The notes under the pieces are model-generated. The model made no database searches, was not told the DNA's origin, and saw nothing but the letters and a program-made list of their open reading frames with translations. 8,557 nt of DNA from Methylobacter sp. (GTDB taxonomy: Bacteria; Pseudomonadota; Gammaproteobacteria; Methylococcales; Methylomonadaceae). Location of the stretch: NCBI GenBank assembly GCA_028714995.1, contig JAQTLI010000094.1:1-8557 (forward strand), in the 5' to 3' direction. Below, piece after piece: positions 1 through 6,833 of this stretch (positions are counted from its first letter, which is position 1; every line of letters starts with the position of its first letter). Both the position numbers and the translations under genes were made by a program.

Positions 1-1
1 G

Positions 2-139
2 AAACCCGTAGGCACTGTTTTTATAGCCTGGGAATGCAAAAACGGGAATGGCAAGGTAACAAGAAAACAATTCACCGGAAACAGGCATCAAATTAGAGCA
101 GAAACGGTGAAAGTTGCCATTGAGGGGGTAGCGTTATAA
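2..139 (+). CDS. pncC: CinA/PncC family nicotinamide-nucleotide amidase, C-terminal fragment (5' end outside window)
   Basis: An open frame runs from the left edge to a TAA at 137-139 and gives 45 residues beginning KPVGTVFIAW. The pattern KPVGTV-(F/W)-(I/F)-A-W, a short polar turn, then F-(S/T)-G-(D/N)-R-xx-I/V-R-xx-(T/A)-V-xx-A-L/I is the end of the CinA C-terminal domain. Here it reads FTGNRHQIRAETVKVAIEG. Members of this family hydrolyse nicotinamide mononucleotide to nicotinate mononucleotide and ammonia in the pyridine nucleotide cycle, in the cytoplasm. Only the last beta strand and helix are visible, so the catalytic residues lie outside the window. I cannot tell whether this is a stand-alone PncC of about 160 residues or a full CinA of about 400 residues with the N-terminal MoaB-like domain. 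The usual gammaproteobacterial neighbour recA does not follow. The assignment rests on motif memory and is fairly secure for the family. Confidence 0.72.
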   Translation, partial: KPVGTVFIAWECKNGNGKVTRKQFTGNRHQIRAETVKVAIEGVAL

Positions 140-361
140 AGAAAACAGGTTTACCAATTTATTGGCAAGATTGGTAGGTGAGTTTATCCATGGGCATAAA
201 GGCGGTAGACAACTCAACAATATTTCTGAATGGGAATTTTGATTGTGCCTTGCCTCCTTGATACCTTACAATTCCAGCCGATGTATATGTAATAGTGCAT
301 AGGATGTGCTGAACGCAGTGAGACGCATCAATAATAAGCGCATTTATCACGAAGTAATGGC
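140..361. other. Gene-free spacer between pncC/cinA end and the peroxidase promoter
   Basis: No convincing gene is seen here. The only frame of any length is a 63-codon minus-strand stretch (159-350) that opens with GTG, has no ribosome binding site and resembles no family I recognise. A 7-bp inverted repeat lies at 152-158 (TACCAAT) and 170-176 (ATTGGTA) with an 11-nt loop, just after the pncC/cinA stop. It could be a weak terminator or an operator, but no T-run follows. Confidence 0.4.
152..176 (+). terminator. Weak hairpin after pncC/cinA, possible terminator
   Basis: TACCAAT and ATTGGTA form a perfect 7-bp stem around an 11-nt loop, starting 12 nt after the stop codon of the CinA/PncC fragment. 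The stem is AT-rich and no run of T follows it. It is therefore a poor intrinsic terminator by the usual criteria and is listed for its position only. Confidence 0.2.
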
Positions 362-393
362 TTGTGTGGATAGCTATACCAAGAGGGTATAAT
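362..393 (+). promoter_or_regulatory. Likely promoter of the cytochrome c peroxidase gene, -10 inside a palindrome
   Basis: A perfect sigma-70 -10 hexamer TATAAT lies at 388-393, 42 bp before the start codon. The -35 side is weak: TGTGGA (365-370) at 17 bp, or TTGTGT (362-367) at 20 bp, so an activator may be needed. The -10 overlaps the right arm of a perfect inverted repeat, TATACC (375-380), spacer AAGAG, GGTATA (386-391). A dimeric repressor bound there would block the polymerase. The regulator is unknown; I see no clear FNR or OxyR site. Confidence 0.5.
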
Positions 394-403
394 TCGCTCC
401 ACG

Positions 404-421
404 TTAATAATATTAATAATA
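404..421 (+). repeat. Tandem 9-bp AT repeat in the peroxidase 5' leader
   Basis: TTAATAATA occurs twice in direct succession (404-412 and 413-421), immediately before the GGAGG ribosome binding site at 426-430. The leader would be almost free of secondary structure, which favours translation. Confidence 0.7.
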
Positions 422-435
422 TTTTGGAGGATGGT

Positions 436-1440
436 ATGTTTAAAATTCGTTCGCTGGTTACAGCATTGGCGTTAGCCAGTTCGGTTTCTGTGGCATCGGC
501 TTGGGATGGTTTACCGACACAGGCCGAGGCACCTGCTGATAACCCTACTACCGCGGCTAAAGTTGAGTTGGGTCAAATGTTGTATCATGATCCGCGTTTG
601 TCTTCTACCGGCACAGTTTCCTGCGCTTCCTGCCATAACACGATGTTAGGCGGTGAGGATAATAGACCGAATTCTATGGGTGTTAATGGTCAAACAGGTG
701 GGCGTAGCGCGCCGACCGTGTGGAACGCTGCGTTTAATAAGGTTCAGTTTTGGGATGGTCGCGCGGCAAGTCTGGAAGAGCAGGCAGCAGGCCCAGTGAC
801 TAATCCTATAGAAATGGGTATGAAAAGCTGGGATGACGTAGTCGCCCGCTTGAAGTCAATTGAAGGATATCAACAATCTTTTGAGCAGGCTTTTGGTAAG
901 GATTCTATTTCCAAAGACAATGCGACCAAGGCTATTGCGGCATATGAAAGAACCCTGATTACGCCAAACAGCCCATATGATCGTTATGTTGCCGGCGATA
1001 AGTCAGCTTTATCTGAACAACAAATTCGCGGTATGGAAAAAGTTGCTGAATTGGGTTGTACCCATTGTCATAGCGGCCCTGCGTTTAACGGTCCGGGCAC
1101 CTTCCAGAAGTTTCCTGTAATTGCGGACGGCTATTGGGAAGCTCAATATCATTTCAGCAAAGATAAAGGCCTGGCTGAAGTAAGCAAAAAACAGGCAGAT
1201 GAGCATTTGTGGAAAGTACCGACTTTACGTAACGTAGCTTTGACTGCGCCTTATTTTCATAATGGTTCGGTTAAATCGCTGGATAAAGCGGTAACTTTGA
1301 TGGCTAAGCTGCAATTGGACAAGGAGTTAACCAAGGAAGAGGTTGCGGATATTGTGGCATTCCTGAACGGCTTGACCGGCGAATTCCCTAAACAGAAAAT
1401 GCCAGTTTTGCCAGGTACGCCAGGTACTACTTTTAATTAG
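436..1440 (+). CDS. ccp: Di-heme cytochrome c peroxidase (MauG/CCP family), periplasmic
   Basis: This predicted 334-residue secreted enzyme reduces hydrogen peroxide to water with electrons from small c-type cytochromes or similar donors. Residues 1-22 form a Sec signal peptide, cleaved after VASA. Two heme c sites are present: CASCH (63-67, low-potential peroxidatic heme) and CTHCH (208-212, high-potential heme). QFWDGRA (104-110) supplies the Trp106 between the hemes; Gln116 and Glu126 match the catalytic Q104 and E114 of the Pseudomonas enzyme, and Met289 matches its Met275 heme ligand. VPTLRNVALTAPYFHNG (261-277) is the family signature. The residue matching the distal ligand His71 is Val83, which is unusual (see findings). 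I chose the ATG at 436 because GGAGG (426-430) lies 5 nt upstream and the signal peptide begins there. An in-frame GTG at 364 would add 24 unlikely residues and lies upstream of the promoter. The gene appears monocistronic, with its own promoter and terminator. Confidence 0.93.
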   Translation: MFKIRSLVTALALASSVSVASAWDGLPTQAEAPADNPTTAAKVELGQMLYHDPRLSSTGTVSCASCHNTMLGGEDNRPNSMGVNGQTGGRSAPTVWNAAFNKVQFWDGRAASLEEQAAGPVTNPIEMGMKSWDDVVARLKSIEGYQQSFEQAFGKDSISKDNATKAIAAYERTLITPNSPYDRYVAGDKSALSEQQIRGMEKVAELGCTHCHSGPAFNGPGTFQKFPVIADGYWEAQYHFSKDKGLAEVSKKQADEHLWKVPTLRNVALTAPYFHNGSVKSLDKAVTLMAKLQLDKELTKEEVADIVAFLNGLTGEFPKQKMPVLPGTPGTTFN

Positions 1441-1485
1441 TAGATCAGATGTTCTAAGTCGGGGTATATTATTCGACTGTTAAAT

Positions 1486-1511
1486 AAAGGGAGCTCTTTA
1501 GCTCCCTTTTT
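1486..1511. terminator. Bidirectional intrinsic terminator between the peroxidase and the convergent unknown gene
   Basis: GGGAGCT (1489-1495), loop CTTT, AGCTCCC (1500-1506) form a 7-bp stem. It extends to 10 bp through flanking AAA (1486-1488) and TTT (1507-1509), with a run of five T at 1507-1511 on the plus strand. On the minus strand the same hairpin follows the stop codon (1510-1512) at once, and its 3' side reads CTTTATTTA. It should stop transcription from both sides. Confidence 0.88.
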
Positions 1512-2781
1512 ATTGAACGCTATAAATGCGCACTGATGCTATGCGGGTATCAATCTGTCTGGATATTTCCTGATAAGCGGGACTGTTGACAGACTCAAAG
1601 CGTTGTTTAAAGTCAGTTTCATCCATGTGTTCTGGAAGATCTGTGGGGTCCGGCATAAAGTCACTGTAATCTTTGATCCGGGACATTGCTTTTTGCATGT
1701 TGCGGGCGTTTTCCGGTGATGAGGTTGCCATTTCGCCAAAGCGCATGCCGGCTTTGTCAGCAGCCAGGTCAATAAAGCTGAAACCACTGCCGCCTTGTTG
1801 TGCATCGCTTAATTCCTTTTCTTCACCTACAACCTGAGCGACCTGTTTGTTTATGGATGCGGTAAGCGCGGCTGAACCGATGAAATGTTGCGCCAAATCG
1901 ATGCGTTTGTATAAAAAAGCGGAATATTGTTGTTCGGCGACAGGTTGTGATGCGGGAGCGGATAGAATATTTTTTGCTCCTTGCTTGTTGACGTAGTCAT
2001 TGATCGCAAAAATAGCGGTTCTGTTTTCTTCAATGGCATTGTCCAGTGTGGAGCGTTGATAGGCCAGTTCAAATAGGGGCTGTAATAACTCGGCGAGCGA
2101 CAAACGCCATTCGGGATCATGACTGGCTATGATTTCAGCCAGTTTTTGCTGGTAAATGTTGGGCGTGGGGCTATTGTCTGTGTGGGTCAGGAAATTTCGC
2201 GCTTGTATCAGGGTTTCCTTGTTCGAATGGTAGGTAATGGTAAGTTTTTGCTCATCAATTTGAACCGTTTCGATGGGACGGGTGGCCAGAATGAAATATT
2301 CATTCAAGGATGAATGTTGAATAATAAAATCGATAACAAAGGCGGCTAATTTTGCCGGGAGCAATAATTCACCGACTTTAAATTTGGTGATACCCGGTAG
2401 TTCATTAGGATTATCGTTGCCTAATCTAAAACTGATATTTAAAAATTTGCCCAGCCTATTTTTAGGCAGGGTCATGGAGACATTGAATCTCAGTTTATTA
2501 TTTTTGAGTTCTATACGGGCTGAACTTTTGCTGTAACGGTTTAACAAATAATTGCCGGCAAGGTTGAGATCGGCTTCGGTTAATGCAATCGTGGCAATTT
2601 CATCGGGTCTGGTTTTGGTGCCCTCATGAAGGATTTTCTTTGCTCTAACGATGTCGTCATGGGTAAGCGACCAGCCCATCGGAATCTCGGGTTTGTTGCC
2701 GACGCCGAACAAGACCAGCATCGCGCATAAAACTAACAATGCAGCCAGGAAATAGTACGGAATGCGTATTAGAGTTTTCAT
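1510..2781 (-). CDS. Membrane-anchored protein of unknown function (423 aa), downstream of ppx
   Basis: I do not recognise a named family for the whole protein. Residues 8-27 form one hydrophobic segment behind a short basic N-terminus, so it is probably an inner-membrane anchor with about 395 residues facing the periplasm. The middle (about 60-190) alternates polar and aliphatic residues in a beta-rich style, and about 205-270 looks helical. Residues 296-345 contain an ordered set of polar residues: DLAQHF (296-300 core), EKE (321-323), D326, GGSGFSFIDLAADKAG (330-345). This resembles, from memory, the HF...E...D...DLxxDxxG pattern of YfiM/DUF2279 and VanZ-like proteins, though here it lies in a soluble region. 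The ATG (2779-2781) lies 10 bp after the ppx stop and lacks a clear Shine-Dalgarno sequence. This suggests translational coupling to ppx, so a link to polyphosphate is possible but unproven. The stop codon abuts the shared terminator. Confidence 0.8.
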   Translation of the reverse strand: MKTLIRIPYYFLAALLVLCAMLVLFGVGNKPEIPMGWSLTHDDIVRAKKILHEGTKTRPDEIATIALTEADLNLAGNYLLNRYSKSSARIELKNNKLRFNVSMTLPKNRLGKFLNISFRLGNDNPNELPGITKFKVGELLLPAKLAAFVIDFIIQHSSLNEYFILATRPIETVQIDEQKLTITYHSNKETLIQARNFLTHTDNSPTPNIYQQKLAEIIASHDPEWRLSLAELLQPLFELAYQRSTLDNAIEENRTAIFAINDYVNKQGAKNILSAPASQPVAEQQYSAFLYKRIDLAQHFIGSAALTASINKQVAQVVGEEKELSDAQQGGSGFSFIDLAADKAGMRFGEMATSSPENARNMQKAMSRIKDYSDFMPDPTDLPEHMDETDFKQRFESVNSPAYQEISRQIDTRIASVRIYSVQ

Positions 2782-2791
2782 AAAGTGTTTG

Positions 2792-4291
2792 TTACGAGAA
2801 CGTCAGTTTGAATCCGGCAGATTTGAGATAATCCGCTTCCTGAATTAAGTCGGCATAGGTCAGAGGCGATTGGCTCAACCAGTTGTCTGGAAGCTGGATG
2901 CTGATTTTGGATTTTACGATAGATATTTTAAAGTCGGGTAATTCATCCTCCTGACGATTGCGGTGCAGTAATACGGCCAGACGTAAAATAACAGTCAGGT
3001 ATGGTGCGTCAATGTTCCAGGGAGGGGGCAGTTTAGTGAAGCGGGAGCGCGTGAATTTGCGTCGATGTGACTTTACGATAATTGCTAGTAAAATTTGATC
3101 CTGCCTGGAAAAACCGGCGAAGTCGCCATTCTCAATAATGTAAGCACTGTGCTTATGGTATTGACTGTGGGCGATGTCATGGCCGAGCTCATGAAGATCA
3201 GCAGCCCAGTTTAAAAACTGCACACAATTTTCGTAATCAGGCTGGCAATGATCGTCATGTAATTGATTCAATATGTAGCTGATCGTCTGTTTAACACGGG
3301 AGGCGTGCTCTTTATCGATATGATAACGATCAGTCAAGGCTTGTACCGTTGCGGAGCGTATATCATGATCATAAATTCGCCCCAGTAAATCCTGAATGAG
3401 TCCTTCTCTGAGCGCTCCATCGGAAACAGTCATCTGTTCAATGCCCAAAGTTTTGAAGGTAGCGTAGACGATGGCTACGCCGCCCGGAAATACGGGAAGG
3501 CGTTCAGGATCAAGTTCAGGCAAGTTCAGCTCATTAACATGATTGCACTGGGTGATATGGGCGACCAATTGTTCCAGGCCTGCCATGGTAATGCCGTTAT
3601 TGCTCCAGTTATTGGCTTCAAGGACTTTGTCAATTGAACGCAGACTGCCAGAAGCGCCGATGGCTTCATCCCAGTTCTTGCGCTGAAAATTTTTCTGGAT
3701 AGGCTCAAGCTGCTGTTCGGCAAACAGAGTTGCCTGGGTGAATGCATTTTGGGACAGATTACCATCCTTGAAAAATGTGTTACTTACCAGAACGCAGCCC
3801 ATAGGTGTGCTTTCTTTTACTATTGGGGTGTCCCCTGTGCCGATGATGTATTCGGTGCTGCCGCCGCCTATATCCATGACCATACGTAAGTTTGCGTTGC
3901 TGCCTAAGGTGTGTGCTACGCCCTGATAGATTAAGCGGGCTTCTTCTACGCCCGAAACGATGTGTATGGGGTGGTTTAGTGCTTTTTCTGCTTTAGCCAG
4001 AAACTGCGCGGAATTTTTAGCGATGCGTAAGGTGCTTGTGCCTACAATGCGAACGCTGTCAGGGGGGAAGTTGCGGATTCTTTGGCCAAATCTTTCCAGA
4101 CATTCCAGGGCTCTGGTTTGAGTGTCTGTATCCAGATATCCTCTTTTGTCCAGTCCAGCTGCAAGTCTGACCATTTCCTTTAGTCGGTCGATGGTTTGTA
4201 AATTCCCGTTAGTCAGACTGCAAACAATCATATGAAAGCTGTTAGAACCCAAGTCTACAGCGGCAACAATTTCGGGGTGTTTCTTCGGCAC
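2792..4291 (-). CDS. ppx: Exopolyphosphatase / Ppx-GppA family phosphatase with HD-type C-terminal domain
   Basis: This 499-residue protein has the full length of Escherichia coli PPX. It should release orthophosphate from the ends of inorganic polyphosphate and may also hydrolyse pppGpp, as family members do. The N-terminal ASKHA-fold part has the first phosphate loop DLGSNSFHM (13-21), GTSTLR (84-89), SGVEEARLIYQG (113-124) with the conserved acidic pair, the second phosphate loop DIGGGSTE (140-147) with Asp140 and Glu147, and GASGSLRS (212-219). SDGALREGL (290-298) closes that part. The C-terminal helical domain carries LHELGHDIAHSQYHKHSAYI (366-385), the HD-like motif of long bacterial PPX enzymes. 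The start is GTG at 4291: an in-frame TAA lies two codons upstream and GGA lies 8 nt upstream. It heads a two-gene operon with the unknown protein at 1510-2781 and is divergent from yadG. PPX and the related GppA cannot be separated with certainty by eye; the length and HD domain favour PPX. Confidence 0.93.
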   Translation of the reverse strand: MPKKHPEIVAAVDLGSNSFHMIVCSLTNGNLQTIDRLKEMVRLAAGLDKRGYLDTDTQTRALECLERFGQRIRNFPPDSVRIVGTSTLRIAKNSAQFLAKAEKALNHPIHIVSGVEEARLIYQGVAHTLGSNANLRMVMDIGGGSTEYIIGTGDTPIVKESTPMGCVLVSNTFFKDGNLSQNAFTQATLFAEQQLEPIQKNFQRKNWDEAIGASGSLRSIDKVLEANNWSNNGITMAGLEQLVAHITQCNHVNELNLPELDPERLPVFPGGVAIVYATFKTLGIEQMTVSDGALREGLIQDLLGRIYDHDIRSATVQALTDRYHIDKEHASRVKQTISYILNQLHDDHCQPDYENCVQFLNWAADLHELGHDIAHSQYHKHSAYIIENGDFAGFSRQDQILLAIIVKSHRRKFTRSRFTKLPPPWNIDAPYLTVILRLAVLLHRNRQEDELPDFKISIVKSKISIQLPDNWLSQSPLTYADLIQEADYLKSAGFKLTFS

Positions 4292-4430
4292 GGCTTATCC
4301 AGTTTTGTCTACGAAGCTTGTTAAGATCTGATAAAATTATCTAATTTTCGGCCTCCATTTTAGTTTTTTCTAATGGATGCATCGCCTAATTTAACTTATT
4401 TAGAGGCTTCCGTTAAGTGTTAGTTTCAGC
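4292..4430. promoter_or_regulatory. Divergent AT-rich promoter region between ppx and yadG
   Basis: This 139-bp spacer must hold the promoters of ppx (leftward) and yadGH (rightward). A possible rightward promoter is TTGTTA (4318-4323), 18-bp spacer, TAATTT (4342-4347), but the -10 is poor. Inside the spacer, GATAA-AA-TTATC (4330-4341) is a small hyphenated palindrome. No convincing leftward hexamers were found by eye. The ATG of yadG lacks an evident Shine-Dalgarno sequence. Confidence 0.4.
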
Positions 4431-5366
4431 ATGAATGCATTATCTATCCGAAATCTCAGAAAAACTTATAACAATGGATTCGAAGCTTTAAAGGGCATTG
4501 ACCTTGATGTTGAGGCTGGTGATTTTTTTGCCTTGCTGGGCCCCAATGGTGCCGGTAAGTCAACGGCTATCGGCATTATCAGTTCTCTGATCAACTCCAC
4601 CTCCGGCTCTGTCAGTATCTTTGGCCATGATTTAAATCATGAGCGGGCAAAAGCCAAAAGTTGCATCGGCCTTGTCCCGCAGGAAGTTAATTTCAATCAG
4701 TTTGACACTGTAAAAAATATTTTGCTCAATCAGGCCGGTTATTACGGTACGCCGCGCAAACTTGCGTTGCAAAGAACAGAATACTGTCTTAAGCAGATGG
4801 ATTTGTGGGATAAACGTGACATGGTTTCCAGACGCTTGTCAGGGGGGATGAAGCGCCGTGTCATGATAGCCCGTGCCTTAGTGCATGCGCCCAAGTTGTT
4901 GATTCTTGACGAGCCGACAGCAGGCGTTGATATAGAGATACGCCGGTCTATGTGGAAAATGATGCAGGAAGTTAACCAGGAGGGCACGACCATTATTTTA
5001 ACCACGCACTATCTGGAAGAGGCGGAAAGTCTGTGCCGCAATATCGCCATTATCAATCATGGCAAGATTGTAGAAAACTCGGACATGGCGAGCTTGCTGG
5101 CCCGGCTGCATGTCGATCACTTTGTTCTGGATTTAGCTCAACCCATTGATGCAGCACCTGTCATCGAAGGCTATCAAATTGAGCGCGTGGCAGACAAGGT
5201 TCTTAATGTTGCCGTACCTAAGGAACACGGGCTAAATAAGCTATTCAGTCAGTTAACCGCGCATAATATCGAAGTCATCAGCTTGAAAAACAAGACTAAT
5301 CGGTTGGAACAACTGTTTATGGATTTGGTTGAATCAAGCCCAAAACCAACAGGAGTTGGACGATGA
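4431..5366 (+). CDS. yadG: ABC transporter ATP-binding protein, YadG family
   Basis: This is the 311-residue ATPase of a two-gene ABC-2 type exporter. Walker A is GPNGAGKST (37-45), the Q-loop Gln84 is in LVPQEVNFN, the ABC signature is LSGGMKRR (136-143), Walker B is LLILDEP (156-162), the D-loop is AGVD (164-167) and the switch histidine is His193 in LTTHYLEEAE. Sequence stretches such as KKTY/RKTY near the start, LGPNGAGKSTxIGIISSL, NQAGYYG and EPTAGVDIEIRRSMW match E. coli YadG closely as I remember it. All catalytic residues are intact. The start at 4431 is fixed by an in-frame TAG at 4401-4403 and no other start codon between. Its ATGA overlap with the permease gene points to coupled translation and a fixed subunit ratio. 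The substrate of YadGH is not established; export is inferred from the ABC-2 permease class. Confidence 0.95.
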   Translation: MNALSIRNLRKTYNNGFEALKGIDLDVEAGDFFALLGPNGAGKSTAIGIISSLINSTSGSVSIFGHDLNHERAKAKSCIGLVPQEVNFNQFDTVKNILLNQAGYYGTPRKLALQRTEYCLKQMDLWDKRDMVSRRLSGGMKRRVMIARALVHAPKLLILDEPTAGVDIEIRRSMWKMMQEVNQEGTTIILTTHYLEEAESLCRNIAIINHGKIVENSDMASLLARLHVDHFVLDLAQPIDAAPVIEGYQIERVADKVLNVAVPKEHGLNKLFSQLTAHNIEVISLKNKTNRLEQLFMDLVESSPKPTGVGR

Positions 5367-6127
5367 ATTACTCCATTGCTTTTAGAACAATTGTTACCAA
5401 GGAAGTTCTTCGATTTATCAGGATCTGGCCTCAAACCCTATTGCCGCCTGCTATAACGACAGCGCTTTATTTTTTAATTTTCGGCAAGTTGATTGGCGAT
5501 CGCATAGGCACTATCGGCGGCGCCAGCTATATGGACTATATCGTTCCGGGCATTATTTTAATGTCCGTTATTAGTCATTCCTATGCGAACGTGGTTTCTT
5601 CTTTTTACTCGACCAAGTTTCAACGCAACATTGAAGAGTTGCTGGTTGCCCCGATACCCAACTGGGTGATTCTGGGTGGGTATGTGAGTGGCGGTATTAT
5701 CCGTGGGTTATTGGTAGGTGTCGTAGTGGCTTTAATATCGCTGTTTTTTGCTGATATTGTCGTCAATAATGTCGTGATTACCTTATCAGTCGCAGTGCTG
5801 ACAGCCACTTTATTTTCTTTGGCCGGCTTTATTAATGCGGTGCTTGCAGAAAGTTTTGATGATATTTCAATTATCCCGAATTTTGTTTTAACGCCGTTAA
5901 GCTATCTGGGCGGGGTTTTCTATTCGGTAGAGATGCTGCCCGATGTTTGGCAGACCATCTCGATGGGAAATCCCATTTTGTATATGATCAATGCCTTCCG
6001 TTACGGTTTTATAGGTGTAACGGATGTTGATATTCAGATTGCTTTTGAAATTACCGGCGGATTTATTGTTATGTTGACTTTGTTTAGTCTGTTCCTTTTG
6101 CATAAAGGTATTGGCATTAAAAATTAA
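5363..6127 (+). CDS. yadH: ABC-2 type transporter permease, YadH family
   Basis: This 254-residue integral inner-membrane protein is the partner of the preceding ATPase. About six hydrophobic segments are visible (roughly residues 23-45, 57-80, 103-130, 135-160, 170-190 and 225-248), the ABC-2 permease arrangement. Family-typical stretches include IRIWPQTLLPPAIT (19-32), FGKLIGDRIG (40-49), MDYIVPGIILMSVI (57-70), KFQRNIEELLVAP (85-97), FDDISIIPNFVLTPLSYLGG (165-184) and NPILYMINAFRYGF (203-216), which line up with E. coli YadH from memory. The ATG at 5363 overlaps the yadG stop by 4 bp, and AGGAG (5351-5355) sits 7 nt upstream, so it has its own ribosome binding site as well as coupling. The gene is complete. 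It is convergent with thiE across a 91-bp gap. The transported compound is unknown. Confidence 0.94.
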   Translation: MNYSIAFRTIVTKEVLRFIRIWPQTLLPPAITTALYFLIFGKLIGDRIGTIGGASYMDYIVPGIILMSVISHSYANVVSSFYSTKFQRNIEELLVAPIPNWVILGGYVSGGIIRGLLVGVVVALISLFFADIVVNNVVITLSVAVLTATLFSLAGFINAVLAESFDDISIIPNFVLTPLSYLGGVFYSVEMLPDVWQTISMGNPILYMINAFRYGFIGVTDVDIQIAFEITGGFIVMLTLFSLFLLHKGIGIKN

Positions 6128-6218
6128 GTCGGTTTTTCTATCCCTGGTGAGGTCACTTTTCATCGGGTGGCCTATATCAGTATCCTGATTTGAGTCGAGC
6201 TACTCCGGCTTGTTTTGA
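6128..6218. other. Convergent gap yadH / thiE with only weak hairpins
   Basis: No strong intrinsic terminator is visible for either gene. AGGTCAC (6150-6156) and GTGGCCT (6167-6173) pair through seven positions with one G-T wobble, and ATCAG (6176-6180) pairs with CTGAT (6185-6189) followed by TT. Neither has a good T-run. Termination may be weak, Rho-dependent or read through into antisense. Confidence 0.3.
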
Positions 6219-6833
6219 TCAGTTAAATAAGGTTCGATAGGCTCTGGCTGATTGTTCCGGTTGGCTGTCAAATAGTCCGCCAATGACGGCTAACAAGTCT
6301 GCTCCCGCAGCAAGTAAGGGTGAGCCGTTTTCCGGAAGTATCCCACCAATGGCAACAATCGGGATGTTGAGAGCAAGTTTTGCTTTTTGCAGCGTTTCAA
6401 TATGCGCAGGTGCAGCCAGCGGCTTGGACGAGGATGGAAAAAAGCGTCCGAAAGCGACGTAAGTAGCGCCCTCTGCTTGTGCATTCATGGCCTGTTCGAC
6501 AGAGTCATAGCAGGAAACACCAATAATGGCCTTGGCGCCTAACTGTTTTCTGGCCTGCGCAATATTGCCGTCCTCTTTGCCAATGTGAACTCCATCAGCA
6601 CCGACAAGCGCGGCAAGCTCGATATCGTCATTGATGACAAGCGGGATTTTATGTTGATGGCAGATTTTGACTAATTCGCGGGCAAGAGACGGAGCATCAT
6701 TGGGATTTTTATCGCGATATTGCACGATAACTGCGCCGCCCCGGATAGCCGCTGCAACTTCGTTGATAACGGTATCGCCGGACTTGTTCATCGTTTGGGT
6801 GATCGCGTAAAGACCGCTTGCAGGGAAATGCAT
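6219..6833 (-). CDS. thiE: Thiamine-phosphate synthase
   Basis: ThiE joins hydroxymethylpyrimidine diphosphate to thiazole phosphate carboxylate, giving thiamine phosphate, in the cytoplasm. With the ATG at 6833 the protein has 204 residues, the usual family length, and begins a few residues before GLYAITQ (7-13). Family motifs follow in the order of the TIM barrel: QYRDK (38-42), VINDD (66-70) with the metal-binding Asp, DGVHIGKED (80-88), GVSCYD (105-110), AFGRFFPSSSKP (127-138, the phosphate loop), VAIGGI (160-165) and AVIGGLF (182-188). The frame stays open upstream. ATGs at 6905 and 6911 would overlap the thiD end by 8 or 14 nt and add 24 or 26 residues rich in rare Arg codons (AGA, AGG, CGG), so I judge them less likely, though 6905 has GGA at 5 nt. 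The chosen ATG has GGGA upstream, held in a hairpin (6833-6853). It follows thiD in one operon. Confidence 0.9.
   Translation of the reverse strand: MHFPASGLYAITQTMNKSGDTVINEVAAAIRGGAVIVQYRDKNPNDAPSLARELVKICHQHKIPLVINDDIELAALVGADGVHIGKEDGNIAQARKQLGAKAIIGVSCYDSVEQAMNAQAEGATYVAFGRFFPSSSKPLAAPAHIETLQKAKLALNIPIVAIGGILPENGSPLLAAGADLLAVIGGLFDSQPEQSARAYRTLFN

Noticed and set aside
183..200. TTTAT...ATAAA pair as a CRP/FNR site for the peroxidase
   Set aside because: The inner bases do not fit TGTGA-N6-TCACA or TTGAT-N4-ATCAA, and it lies about 190 bp from the promoter.
159..350. A 63-codon minus-strand open frame in the spacer before the peroxidase gene
   Set aside because: It opens with GTG, has no Shine-Dalgarno sequence, has an ordinary random composition and matches nothing I know. 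An AAGGAGG on this strand lies inside the frame but precedes no start codon.
364..435. N-terminal extension of the peroxidase from the GTG at 364
   Set aside because: It lies upstream of and across the likely -10 box, and would bury the signal peptide behind 24 residues. The ATG at 436 has GGAGG at the right distance.
4351..4376. Hairpin CCATT...AATGG in the ppx-yadG spacer
   Set aside because: The arms are short and pair only with a two-base bulge; AT-rich spacers give such matches by chance.
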